NCBI GenBank assembly: GCA_026419785.1
Contig: JAODTK010002810.1
Coordinates: 1 to 64,000 of the forward strand
Reading direction: 5' to 3'
Origin: Sclerodactyla briareus
Taxonomy: Eukaryota > Echinodermata > Holothuroidea > Dendrochirotida > Sclerodactylidae
DNA: 64,000 nt
Positions 12,016-23,250 of the stretch are shown here, piece after piece. How positions within the stretch are numbered: the stretch's first letter is position 1; each line of letters begins with the position of its first letter. A program made the position numbers and the translations under genes. A model generated the notes under the pieces. It was not told the DNA's origin. It worked only from the letters and a program-made list of their open reading frames with translations, and searched no databases.

Positions 12016-13797
12016 GTGGCGGGCCTGGTATCTCCACACTCTTGAAAAAATTCCTCGTAGGATGGTACTTAGAGGATCATTGGGGCTTCAAGGAAATCGT
12101 TCAAATCTGATTAGGGTTCAAATATCAGGTTGGGTCAGTGTTCGGGCATTCATCTCGCTCTTTCATAATCCGGGCCTCAGGTAAAAATATGTCCCCAAAA
12201 GGTTTGTTTGAAAAATATTCAAAACAATGCATAACTGCATAAAGGTAAAATTGGGAGTCCCTAAAACCCCTAGGACAGTAGGCCTGGTGCGATGCCCGCT
12301 GCCAATCCTGAAGAAAACTCGCGCGCGGCAGTCACAGTAATAGCCAATACGGAAAATGTCCGTGTCGGTAATTCATCTTCGACCTCGAATATTAGTTGGG
12401 ATAAAAGGATATTCCTCGTGGTTGTGACTGGGTGATTGAGGGGTCGTTCTGTATTTGTTGCAATTGATTTAAAGGGTTTGTCGTACTCTACCCCGATGAC
12501 GGCCCGTGTTATAAGCTAGAGAGCATGAGTCGCTGTATCAAGGATCAACTTCGAATGTTTTCAGATAGACGGGCGAGGAGCACTCGAAAAAGGGGGAAAA
12601 ACGTGGGTCAGGGCGGGAAGCAAGATACGTTTGATTCGATCACTGAGAAAGGTCCAAGATCCGAAATTAACAACACTAGATTAGTGCAAAATGTATATGC
12701 CTGTATATGGTTGTACAAGTAGTTGCGATATATATATGAGTAAAGTCGAAGCAGGGTGATGGCGGATATTACTTAACATCCACGAGGAAAAAAATATTTT
12801 TATGATTTACAGTGTGTGCATTTACAAAACTACGTGCGGACATGTCAAATGATTTTTGTTATGGGCCCAACTTAAAAGTAAGTATGGGGGCGCCAAAGCG
12901 ATGACCCTTTGGCTAGCCTAAATCCCTTTTTTTTCAATTGTAGTCGCTTTCATATGGGGAATACAATGCCAGTACAGTCTTATACTGGAATAAACAAAAG
13001 GCCGTCCAGTTAATTTGCCGGGATTACTGATTATAGTAAAGTTCTGCACATTTGAGCTTTGTCAGTATTAGGGAGCTTAGATCACGATCGGCGATGGCAT
13101 CGACGCCCCTTTGACTAATGTTTTTCCACGTTGTAGACCAGGAAGCCGTCCCGCAGTGCGGGCGCTTTGATTTACGACTGTGTCAAGTGCTGGTTGCGTA
13201 AATGCTAAGTGTCGCGCGGGTTGAGTATGACCGTGAACATTCCCGAATCCATTTGTGGAATGCGACATCAACGCCGCATTAAGTGGTTATTCTGCCAACG
13301 TGGTGCTCGTTCTATTCTATGTGGAATAATTTGCCCCCGTGGAACTCAGCTCCATCTATGCATCGAAAAGCCTTCTGGCGGATAACGGCGCTAATAAGTT
13401 TTCATATTATGATCATTATTTATTATGCATACAAGCGCACTTTCACCCAGCTAGGCAGTCTGACTTTTTTTGCACTCTTTTTCAAAACCATATTCGCCAG
13501 AAATTCGTTAAGTCGGGAGGGAGGGGGGACGGAAGTAACTGTTTGCTACTTAATCAGTGACACAACTTCACACGTCAGCAGCAAAACAACAACCGCTACA
13601 CGATAATATTATCGATCCTATGGCATTCCCGACTCGTTGCCTGTTTACACCCAGTATTATGCGCCACTTAACCAAAACTCCTGTATTGTTCACGGTACCG
13701 AAAAACTCACTTGCGGGAGTTTGTTGTGGAATGGCTCTCCCATTACTTACAGTCCGATATCCAATACGTGAATAATTGCATTCTGTTAGTGCAACAC
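12016..13797. other. Spacer between minisatellite arms, no identified gene
   Basis: Several short frames exist (for example 13283-13606 +, 107 codons), but none has recognisable domains or coding-like composition. The sequence is of mixed composition with no transposon ends seen. Confidence 0.45.
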
Positions 13798-13891
13798 CTC
13801 CAACAATTAGCACAATGATTGTGGTATGATTCCCAACAGGGTTGGCGCCACAGGCATACATCCCATCACTACACAAGAACACTTGGCCCAA
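13798..13891 (-). CDS. Immunoglobulin-like exon fragment (F-G strands)
   Basis: The minus strand reads 'SDGMYACGANPVGN' followed by a run of alternating hydrophobic residues ending in Gly-Gly. This is the usual D-x-G-x-Y-x-C pattern of an Ig-domain F strand plus a G strand. A donor-like 'GAG|GTGTTG' follows directly at 13797. A second, weaker F-strand-like segment ('LNEARD', then 'GKYV') lies 60-90 bp upstream at 13930-13990, interrupted by a stop and an oligo-C tract, so the exon is degraded or is only the end of a decayed domain. No Trp or first Cys was found in the adjoining sequence. It may belong with the Ig-like scrap at 17784-17939 on the same strand, which would place the large minisatellite in an intron; that link is inference. 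Confidence 0.35.
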
Positions 13892-15030
13892 TCAGTTTTC
13901 CATTCCAAATATGGGGGGGGGGGCAGGGTTATGGCAGTAGGCAGTACATACTTTCCCTCGGAATCTCAGTCTCTAGCTTCATTTAGGGTCATCACTGGAA
14001 AAGTGTTAGTGCTGCACTGTTATTAGGTGGTGGAAAAGTACTGGTATTTAGGAATTGCATGAACACTGATGTAAAACACTTGAGGTATTTTAATACTTCT
14101 GCGATATGCCCATACTTTCAGCATGCCTATACCAAACGTGCTGGACATGTAACACTATCGACTATGAGGCCCCTACTTCTAGCAATAAAAACGCAGTTAC
14201 GTTTAGCCAACTTGACGCGTTCAGGGGTTTAAGCGTTTTTCATGAAGTAATGGCTAAATAACGTTTAGTTCTTATACACTGATTTTAGAGTGTTAAGTCT
14301 GGTGTTGGTGTCGGGACCCGTTGGTGTCGCTTGTTTGGTGTGGGCTCATAGTTCCGCATGGTGTGGAGTTGCCTAGTGGTGCCGGTGTCGGACGCAACAC
14401 ACCCATCATACAATATACTTTTTCTTAGTGATGTTGTAGTTAAGTATTATTCATCAACCCCCTGATTGTGGTTTACTCTGTTATCGCAATTACCTACACA
14501 ATCTACTTTGACTTAGGCCTATCGCCTAGGCATATCGCGCTAACTTCTGGTAAAAATTTCATCTGACTTGTTCAGCTAGTTGATCGAATAAAAACTTATA
14601 TCGCCTTCCCTGACCAACGTTTTCTCCCTTTTGTTACCCTGAGTATCCTCGCCCGTCTATCGGTTATAAACATTACGGAGTTGATTCCTCAATACTTCGG
14701 CTCTGCGCGTAGCTATAAACAAGGGCTACGGGGATTAACGTTCAAGACTCCTTTAGAAGTTAATAGCCAAAAAACCCAATATCCCCCTCAATCATCTAGT
14801 TCCACCTCCTAAACCCATACCATCCTACTCCTGATCCCAACTATCTGCTCTCGGGTCTGCCATTATATATTTTCATGACACCGACGCGTTTTCGTTACAA
14901 CACTCATATTGACTGTGTCACCGTGCGACTCTCAATTTCTCCAATTCAGGGTCCCCGGCCATACTTAATAACGCTCCAATTAATACCCAGCTAATGTGAC
15001 TGCCACCATAAGCCACCCAGCCAGTGCCAC
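13892..15030. other. Spacer, no gene seen; GGTGTCG-rich patch
   Basis: A loose 'GGTGT(C/T)G' repeat patch occupies about 14295-14400, and a G run lies near 13913-13923. No other structure was recognised. Confidence 0.45.
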
Positions 15031-15122
15031 TCGTAATGGGGCGAAGTTGTAGTGTAGGGAATATGAATTGGGGGGGGGCGAATTTGTAGTTGGTGGCGAA
15101 CTTTGTGGGGCTAAAAGTGTGT
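15031..15122 (+). repeat. Degenerate border units of the 17 bp array
   Basis: Five or so variant units with the core 'GGGGCGAA' followed by 'GTTGTAGTG'-type ends precede the perfect array. They resemble the degenerate arm at 11755-12015 more than they resemble the homogeneous units. They are probably the ancestral unit type. Confidence 0.65.
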
Positions 15123-16803
15123 GGGGCGAACTCGCATATGGGGCGAACTCGCATATGGGGCGAACTCGCATATGGGGCGAACTCGCATATGGGGCGAACT
15201 CGCATATGGGGCGAACTCGCATATGGGGCGAACTCGCATATGGGGCGAACTCGCATATGGGGCGAACTCGCATATGGGGCGAACTCGCATATGGGGCGAA
15301 CTCGCATATGGGGCGAACTCGCATATGGGGCGAACTCGCATATGGGGCGAACTCGCATATGGGGCGAACTCGCATATGGGGCGAACTCGCATATGGGGCG
15401 AACTCGCATATGGGGCGAACTCGCATATGGGGCGAACTCGCATATGGGGCGAACTCGCATATGGGGCGAACTCGCATATGGGGCGAACTCGCATATGGGG
15501 CGAACTCGCATATGGGGCGAACTCGCATATGGGGCGAACTCGCATATGGGGCGAACTCGCATATGGGGCGAACTCGCATATGGGGCGAACTCGCATATGG
15601 GGCGAACTCGCATATGGGGCGAACTCGCATATGGGGCGAACTCGCATATGGGGCGAACTCGCATATGGGGCGAACTCGCATATGGGGCGAACTCGCATAT
15701 GGGGCGAACTCGCATATGGGGCGAACTCGCATATGGGGCGAACTCGCATATGGGGCGAACTCGCATATGGGGCGAACTCGCATATGGGGCGAACTCGCAT
15801 ATGGGGCGAACTCGCATATGGGGCGAACTCGCATATGGGGCGAACTCGCATATGGGGCGAACTCGCATATGGGGCGAACTCGCATATGGGGCGAACTCGC
15901 ATATGGGGCGAACTCGCATATGGGGCGAACTCGCATATGGGGCGAACTCGCATATGGGGCGAACTCGCATATGGGGCGAACTCGCATATGGGGCGAACTC
16001 GCATATGGGGCGAACTCGCATATGGGGCGAACTCGCATATGGGGCGAACTCGCATATGGGGCGAACTCGCATATGGGGCGAACTCGCATATGGGGCGAAC
16101 TCGCATATGGGGCGAACTCGCATATGGGGCGAACTCGCATATGGGGCGAACTCGCATATGGGGCGAACTCGCATATGGGGCGAACTCGCATATGGGGCGA
16201 ACTCGCATATGGGGCGAACTCGCATATGGGGCGAACTCGCATATGGGGCGAACTCGCATATGGGGCGAACTCGCATATGGGGCGAACTCGCATATGGGGC
16301 GAACTCGCATATGGGGCGAACTCGCATATGGGGCGAACTCGCATATGGGGCGAACTCGCATATGGGGCGAACTCGCATATGGGGCGAACTCGCATATGGG
16401 GCGAACTCGCATATGGGGCGAACTCGCATATGGGGCGAACTCGCATATGGGGCGAACTCGCATATGGGGCGAACTCGCATATGGGGCGAACTCGCATATG
16501 GGGCGAACTCGCATATGGGGCGAACTCGCATATGGGGCGAACTCGCATATGGGGCGAACTCGCATATGGGGCGAACTCGCATATGGGGCGAACTCGCATA
16601 TGGGGCGAACTCGCATATGGGGCGAACTCGCATATGGGGCGAACTCGCATATGGGGCGAACTCGCATATGGGGCGAACTCGCATATGGGGCGAACTCGCA
16701 TATGGGGCGAACTCGCATATGGGGCGAACTCGCATATGGGGCGAACTCGCATATGGGGCGAACTCGCATATGGGGCGAACTCGCATATGGGGCGAACTCG
16801 CAT
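15123..16803 (+). repeat. 17 bp minisatellite, 98.9 perfect copies
   Basis: The unit GGGGCGAACTCGCATAT repeats head to tail without any difference that I could see: 98 full units plus 15 bases of the next. The unit contains the palindrome CATATG and no stop codon in any frame of either strand. Because 17 is not a multiple of three, all three frames of one strand read the same 17-residue peptide in rotation: 'GELAYGANSHMGRTRIW' on plus, 'SSPHMRVRPICEFAPYA' on minus. The long frames of 560-680 codons here (both strands, 14918-16966) are by-products of this and are not treated as genes. Perfect identity means recent expansion, strong homogenisation, or an assembly collapse or expansion artefact. 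Confidence 0.97.
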
Positions 16804-17783
16804 TGCCAACACATCGTTTAAGTGCAGGACATGGGAGAAACACTGTTACTATGGGTACTACATTCCAGACCGTATTAACCAGCAATGTGACTGCATGTTG
16901 GTACTGGGTATTATGATGAGCAACAAGTGATTCCGTTGACATTCCACAAAACTGGCACAGGTACAAAGTCTATTATGACCATGTGCTCTTGTAGCAATCA
17001 CTGTAAAATAACGTACTGAACAACTGCAATCTGTTTTTTTTTTTCAAATACCATTACATGGTGGAACAACTAACAAGACTGTAGACTGGTTATATTAATC
17101 ATTTTCATCAAAGTCTGAAGCACATTATCATTCACGAGGTGTCTTCAGACAGTGGATTTTAGACTTTAGGCTGAACTGGGCTCATGTAACAAAGTGGTAA
17201 CAAATTCAACAGCATAGTCCAACCCTCTGGCGATGGTATTCACGATTTCTTTCTTTCTTCAAGGGATACCATTAGTTATTATGTAGATGTGGCTTCAATT
17301 GCTTCCCGGTAAACACTATCAAATGTTTTTGGAACCAACACGAGGTATGCACTCTTTCTGGGATATTTCAGCTCTTCAATTCGAGGTGTGGTGGATCTAC
17401 CGTTGCGGAGCCCTTTCTAGTTCCTACTGATGGATTCGTCGATATGGGGGATGGGAATACTGTTGCTGGAGCTGGTTGTTATATAGGTTGAGGCTAGTGG
17501 CTCGGACAGTGTTATTCTAGGTAGGTTGAGGGCAGAGTAAGGTTTCTCGGTAGCGGAATGGAAAATGAAGGTTTCGGCAGAGCAGTATTCATTGTTCCCT
17601 CCCACCACATGGCCCTCTTAAAAAAAAAAAAAATCATTTTATCAAATATGTCAATGATATTTATGTACAAATATGACAACACCTAAAGTAGATATACTTT
17701 TTTTTTCCAATGTGGTTCTTACTGTGAAAACGATCTAACCATTTAACAAACCAAAAAATGACAGAAAGACCCCGCAATCCCAT
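16804..17783. other. Intergenic, no certain gene
   Basis: Unique-looking sequence after the array. A minus-strand frame continues to 16966 upstream of the array but shows no clear domain. An A run lies near 17621-17632. Confidence 0.4.
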
Positions 17784-17939
17784 ACCACCGATCAGCCACG
17801 TGCGAGAGACCACATGTTGTCCTAACTCGAATGTAGGCCATTGTACTACACTATTCAGTTCGAAGTTGCACGTGACTGCACACCGCCATCCAAACGAGAC
17901 TATCGCAAATATCCCGTAACAAACCCCAGTGATCACAAA
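17784..17939 (-). CDS. Possible immunoglobulin-like fragment (A-C strands)
   Basis: Inside an open minus-strand frame (17661-18098), the residues 'IVSFGWRCAVTCNFELNSV' lead to a Trp ten residues after the second Cys. This is the spacing expected between the B-strand Cys and the C-strand Trp of an Ig domain. The F-strand Y-x-C is absent from this frame. A matching F strand lies on the same strand at 13798-13891. No clear splice sites were located, and the resemblance is short, so chance is possible. I see no membrane anchor or signal peptide that would identify the protein. Confidence 0.25.
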
Positions 17940-18417
17940 AGGTTCTTGATTCAGCGGAACTATGGAGCGAAGACCAAGACCTCTCCCATTGCACTGCAAG
18001 TACAGCCCCTTATAGTGAAAAAAAAGTTCGGTGACTGACTGGATTCCGAACCCGGAATAATTGCTTGCAGAACGTCCCTGACAACCGCTCCTGCCCATCT
18101 TCCGATCTAGGTCTGTGTTTTTAATTGAATTGATTTATTCATAAATAGAATTGTATCTGAAATATGGTACTCCTGAATGAATGCAAGTAGCCACTTTCTC
18201 ATCACAGTCTCCTATTGCCGTTCCCCGCGAGAACGTCGCGGGCCCGATCCCGAACCCGATCCGAATCGCGGCGCGGATCGGATCGCTAGCTCAGAGAAAA
18301 TGTCCTAGGCTAGCGCATTCATGCCGTGTTCGGAGAGGCATCCTCCAAGCAACGCCCGTTTCCCTCCTGACCATGTTCAACTCTGTTCTTCGGTTTCGTG
18401 TCATAATTGCGTACAGG
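17940..18417. other. Intergenic, no gene seen
   Basis: Contains a GC-rich patch at about 18225-18290 with repeated 'CCGATCC'/'GGATCGG' words that can pair with each other. No gene was recognised. Confidence 0.4.
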
Positions 18418-18504
18418 CAAAAGCACCGATTCGTAGGATTTTTTTTTTTCTCAGACATACTATTTCTGCAGTCTGGAGCTCTACCGACTGAGCTATCCAC
18501 CTCC
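18418..18504 (-). mobile_element. tRNA-derived SINE head or tRNA pseudogene
   Basis: The minus strand from 18504 begins 'GGAGGTGGATAGCTCAGTCGG' minus its last base, with a near-perfect RNA polymerase III A box (TAGCTCAGTCGGTAGAG). A Cys-like GCA triplet sits in the anticodon position. The T arm is poor ('CCTACGAATC' instead of GGTTCGAATCC), and an A run replaces the variable region. A functional tRNA is therefore unlikely. Confidence 0.45.
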
Positions 18505-18840
18505 ATAAATTAAGTAGGTAAGCAGTATCGCACTTAACGAAGATGTTGCAAATAACGCATGAGGCCAGGGATAAGGAGGAAACAGAAACAATTGAAAACT
18601 GGTAATAGATAAAGTATCGCCATAATTAGTTTTGTCATTCATGTGCTATTTTATACGATCTCGATTTAACCTCCGTCAAAAGGGAGCAGAGGCCCAATAC
18701 TACAATGTGACTTATACAATTAAAAAAGTACTATAATATCATGAATTGCTTAACACATCTTGTTCACCCAGTCTTCCCCCTCTAAATAAATCATGTAAGC
18801 TGCGATCCAATCCCACATGCTATTAATCGTGTGTTGACCA

Positions 18841-20790
18841 GCTACTGTCTCCAATCACTGACATCATAAATGCATTCCTCTCTGAGAGCCATGTTCAGGC
18901 CAAATTCAAATCAGCCTTTGTGACACTCATCTAAAGAATCAGGCTGGACCAGACACCTCAATAACTACAGACCCATATCGAATCTGCCCTACATCTCAAA
19001 ACTGACGATGACTGCCGTTGACTTCCGCCTAGAGGCACATCTTGCTGAAAACAACCTCCAGGAGCCACGAGATCCAGGAGCAAAGAGCCGGGGTTCGAGT
19101 CCCACCGCGGTGTGTCTCTTGACAGGGCACTTTATCTCGTACGCCTACCAAGTTGCTAATTTGGTACCTGTGAGGGATGGCTTGTCTTACGCGCTGATCT
19201 CGATCTGCTGCAAACCCACGCATGTGTGGGGGATGAGCATACCAATGACCAGGGGTAATGTTGGGAAGCGCCTTGAGGCCTTGGCACAAGGCACTATATA
19301 AATCTTCACATTACTGTTTCAATCAGCCTATCGCAGATGCCACTCGTCTAGACGGCATTGCTCAAGTGCAAGATTACTTTTCAAGGCTCTGGATAGAGAT
19401 GTGTCTGTGCATTGTATTGCTTGATTTACCTGGCAGCATTTAATACACTCGACCACGACACTATGCTGCGTAGACTTGAGAGACAATTCGCAGTTACGGA
19501 CAGTGCCCTTGCCTGGATGTCGGCGTACCTACATAACCGTAAACAAGGCCGTTACCATTGGCGAATCGAAATCCGACCCGACTATTCTAAAGCAAGCGTT
19601 CCTCAAGGTTCCGTGTGGGCTCCAAACTTTACACCCTCTACCATCACCACTTGGGGCATCATTCGCGCGTCACGGCTCGTATCCCTTCTATGCTGAATGA
19701 CACTCAGTTGTATGTATCATTTAACCCTACTGACCAGCTTTCTCAGCAAGAAGCTCGTAGATCGAGTGTCATATTGTCTGAATGATATCGAAGGGTGGTT
19801 GTCTACAAACAAGCTGAAGCTGAATACAAGTAAAACAAAGGTGTCGTTTTACTTCAAGCGTAATGAAAACTGCATTGACCATCTTTCCTTCAGAATCGGA
19901 AACTCCACCATCACCCCAGCGGTATAAGCAAAAAGTCTTGGGGTAACACTTGACCGAGACCTCGACATGTCTCAGCAGATCAACACCGTCTGTAGATCCG
20001 GATATGCTGCTCTCCGGAACATCGGTCATATACGTCGTTACCTCACATAGATGCTGCAAAGTCTCCTGTCAATGGTCTGGTAACATCCCGGATCGATTAC
20101 TGTAACTCCCTGTTGATTGGTGTTCCTCAGACGATGAAGAAAAAGTTACAGAGAGACTTCAGAATACAGCCGCACGCATAATCACCAGATCATCACGGTA
20201 TACGCATATCACCCCTCTACTCCAAGACTTACACTGGCTTCCAGTTGACCGGCGTGTGCATTCAAAGTCCTTGTACTTGCATACAAATGTATCCACGGCC
20301 AGGCCCCTGGTTACCTCAGCGAGGTGATCGAGATACACCGACCCTGCCGAGCTCTACGATCAGCAAATGCTCTTTCATTGGCCGTCCCAAGAGTACACAC
20401 AGCCAGATACGGCGAGAGACATTTCAGCTTCTCAGCAATAAACTCTGGAATTCACTTCCAAACAACATTCGCAATGCCAATTCATTAGCCATATTCGCAA
20501 ACATCTCAAAACGCATCTATCCTTATAATCTTTTCATAATTCAGCAATTTTGCTTAGTTACATTTGCCTATACTCGTCCTCGTCTTTTATAGTAGTTTTA
20601 TATCTCTATTATTTTATTGGCTGCCACTTTTAGCCCTTACATCATGTATTTCTGTATCCATCTTAATTCTTTGTTGTATTTCTAATGTTGATTGTTTTCA
20701 TCCCTATTAAGCGCCCCTGAACGAATTTCTCATTTTAAAGTGGCGCTATATCCATACGGTTTATAATTAATAATAAAAATAATACATTTT
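18841..20790 (+). mobile_element. CR1/L2-type LINE, 3' part, broken
   Basis: This is the reverse transcriptase and C-terminal region of an APE-type non-LTR retrotransposon. Visible blocks in order: 'NNYRPISNLPYISK' (RT motif 1, near 18960), 'AAFNTLDHD' (motif 3, near 19435), 'VPQGSVWAP' (motif 4, near 19598), a 'FYAE' remnant in the YADD position (near 19690) and 'LKLNTSKTK' (near 19820). The C-terminal block 'AYKCIHGQAPGYLSEVI' follows near 20280. Many stops and frame changes interrupt it, and the catalytic YADD is lost, so it is dead. The 5' end, including the endonuclease, is missing. A SINE interrupts it at about 19068-19318. It ends in an A/T-rich tail next to another LINE in the same direction. 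Confidence 0.85.
19068..19318 (+). mobile_element. tRNA-derived SINE inserted in the LINE
   Basis: A B box ('GGTTCGAGTCCCACC', near 19092) is followed by a SINE body. The 3' end is 'GGGAAGCGCCTTGAGG' then 'GGCACTATATAAAT', the stem-and-tail style common in marine invertebrate SINEs. LINE homology stops at 'ENNLQEP' before it and resumes after it, just upstream of the next RT block. The 5' tRNA half is mostly missing. The insertion is younger than the host LINE. Confidence 0.65.
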
Positions 20791-20795
20791 ATTAT

Positions 20796-22043
20796 ATTTA
20801 TGACGGTCGGCGTGAACAAAGGGTACAAGTACCTTGGTATTCTACAGGGCATGGAGAACATCCAAGAACAAGTGAAGGCCAATGCTACCAAGACCTACAC
20901 CAAGTCCTGAATCCTTGTAAGACAAGCTAAACGCAAACTCAGCCCCGATGCATATGCCATGCCGGTACTGAGCTACACCGCAGAATATTAGACTGGACAC
21001 AAAGCGATTTGGCGGAGCTCGACCGAAAAACTCGCAACTCCTCAATATCCACAGTGGGCTCCATCCAAGAGCGGACATCTACAGACTCTACTTACCGAGG
21101 GCGAAGGGGTGGCAGGGTCGAAAGACAGTGGAGGCACGATAACTGAGGAAACGTGCGGGGCTCATCGAGAACCTGGCAATGAAGAAAGAGGAAGAACCTC
21201 TACTGGAAGCAGCATGGCAATCCGGGAGCCACCGGGAAGCTGAATGAAAAGGAAAGGTTGAATGGAAAGCAGAATGGACACAGCAATATGAGAGAAATGG
21301 AAGACCAACATAACTCCGGCCAATATCCTCGGCACAAGACCAAGCACTGAATACGAAGAACGACCAGGTCTCATGAGAGTGTCCGACTGACAGCAGTGCA
21401 GCTGTGCAATGGGAGATGAGACAGTAACCACCTCATATCGCTTTTCAGAAGCTGGCCGGGACAGAGTATCTGAAGAGACACAACAGCTTAGCAACAGCTC
21501 TACACTGGTCCAGTAATCAGTGGCACCACCGTATACCAGCTGCTACACACCCATGGCTACACAGACCAGACGCAGTACTGGGAGACAAAACAAACCAAAA
21601 TACTCTGGGCCTTCGAGGTGAGGACAGATAGGATAATCACAGCAAGAAGACCTGTTATCATCGTAATGGACAAGCAGGAGAAAGAGCAGCAGTAACGATG
21701 TGGGATCCCACGCATGAACATCGCAAGTAAGAACAAGAGAAGACCATGAAGTCCGGAGACCTGAAGTTGGAGATTCAAAGCCTGTGGGATTGGAAGGCAG
21801 AGGTGGTTCTAGTAGTGAAAAAAAAATCGGTGCGCTAGGTGGCATTGAAGCTCCAACCTGGGTGGTCACCTGCTAAGAATTCAAGGAAGGCACAACCTGA
21901 AGCAGTTGGTCAAACAAGCTATCCTTGAAGTGCACCCTCACAATCATCAGAAGAAGTCCTAGACCTCCAGAATCCGGGTAGGAATCCAGGTACGACAGTT
22001 GTAAATGTTACATACTCCAAACAATGGCAAGTTGTGAGAAGTA
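20796..22043 (+). mobile_element. LINE of the restriction-like-endonuclease group, 3' end
   Basis: The C-terminal part of a non-LTR retrotransposon outside the APE class. Blocks seen: 'GYKYLGILQGMENIQEQVKA' (near 20825), 'MPVLSYTAEY' (near 20958), a degraded 'DRLYLPR'-type segment (near 21070), and 'KILWAFEVRTDRIITARRP' followed by 'VIIVMDK' (21598-21675). The last matches the PD..D-x-K-like restriction-type endonuclease domain used by NeSL/Hero/R4-like elements. The Pro-Asp of the usual RRPD motif reads Pro-Val here, and stops are frequent, so it is inactive. The element ends in the (TAA)n tract. The clade assignment is from memory of the motif style. Confidence 0.65.
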
Positions 22044-22182
22044 GAATAATAATAATTAATATATTAATAATAATAATAATAATAATAAAATAATAATATA
22101 ATATAATAAAATAATAATAATATAATAATAATAATAATAATAATTAATAATAATAAAATAATACATTAATAATAATAATAGC
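22044..22182 (+). repeat. (TAA)n microsatellite, LINE 3' tail
   Basis: Imperfect TAA/AAT repeat of about 140 bp directly after the LINE C-terminus. It is probably the expanded 3' tail of that element. Confidence 0.85.
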
Positions 22183-22720
22183 TACATTCAATCTAGATTT
22201 GGAAATAGCCACAGTGTGATATCGAAGTGCGTACTGCATGTGGATCAATGACTGTATTCCCTAGCATGATTCGAGTAATCTGGACCTATAGTCAGTTAAC
22301 GTGACCAGAGGCTTTTCAGTAGAGCTCTTGGAAAAGACTTGTGAAGTGGGCCTCGCTACTTTTAAAGTGGAATCTGTGAGGTACTTGCATAGAAGTGAGT
22401 CGGTATTCGCCCGGCCTATTGATGAAAACCATCCGGGCATATTTTTTTCATGTATCATGTGAACAGCCATGAGATAGTGGTGTATAGTACGAGTGAGACA
22501 CTCACTGATGATCCGGATGATATCCAAGAGCGCTTTGAGTGTGCCTTTCCATCTAAAGAAACACAATTGTTAATGTATTGACAGTGGGTGTTTTCTATTT
22601 ACTTTTTATGACCAATTAGCAACGTTTCGATTGATTTTTTTTCTGTGAGGCCGATGGCAAAGGGATCTATGCAGTCATCCAGATTGTATATGTGTAGGGG
22701 CGTGGGTATGTGACGCTCCT
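22183..22720. other. Intergenic, no gene seen
   Basis: A 101-codon minus-strand frame (22261-22566) has no recognisable domain. Nothing else was identified. Confidence 0.4.
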
Positions 22721-23250
22721 TTTAAGCACGATATCTGGAGACCGCAAGCCTCAATTAAGTTTTAATTGGACATGTAGGTTACAGTTTAAAGAGGAGGAAC
22801 CCATTGTTCTAGGGTAGGCTAGTTCCCTGGACCGAGTTCGAACGAACTTGTAAGCACGATAACGTGCGACGGAACGATTAGAGAGTTTCATATATACCTG
22901 GCATGAAGGGTTGGCTATGTGAATAATTTACTCCCTATTTATTGTCTTGGGGCCGGTCCTAATATCGACAAGGTCAAGTCTAAAACATGTTAGCACGAGA
23001 ACTGTGAAACGAAATAAATGTAGTCGAGCTCGTACTTGTGGCGGAGTTTGTCATGTGGTTGTAGATGATCCCTATTGTTTCGAGTGAGTTCCAAAGTCAC
23101 TGAAGGTCGACACAACGTCAAAGTCTGAAAACTTGGCCCTGTCTGCGCACTATCTGGTCTCTCATTCTTAAGACATTACAACGGCAAAGGGATCACTGAG
23201 TTCTTGGGTTCTTGTTCTTTCCAGTTTTTAGTGCTCCGTGGAGTTCCCTT
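22721..23250 (+). repeat. Tandem repeat of ~130-140 bp, three to four diverged units
   Basis: Units restart around 'AGCACGATAAC' (near 22728, 22855 and 22992) and contain 'CCCATTGTT'/'CCCTATTGTTT' and 'GTCAAAGTCTGAAAAC' words. The same words occur at 27283-27880 and 55716-55880, so this is a dispersed family. Confidence 0.5.

Noticed and set aside
11695-12045. 116-codon proline/serine-rich protein
   Set aside because: It is the translation of the degenerate 17 bp repeat.
15123-16803. CRISPR-like array
   Set aside because: Units are contiguous with no spacers and the context is eukaryotic.
14918-16966. Six overlapping frames of 566-682 codons over the 17 bp array
   Set aside because: They exist on both strands and in every frame solely because the unit has no stop codon and its length is not a multiple of three. 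The non-repeat ends have no clear domain.
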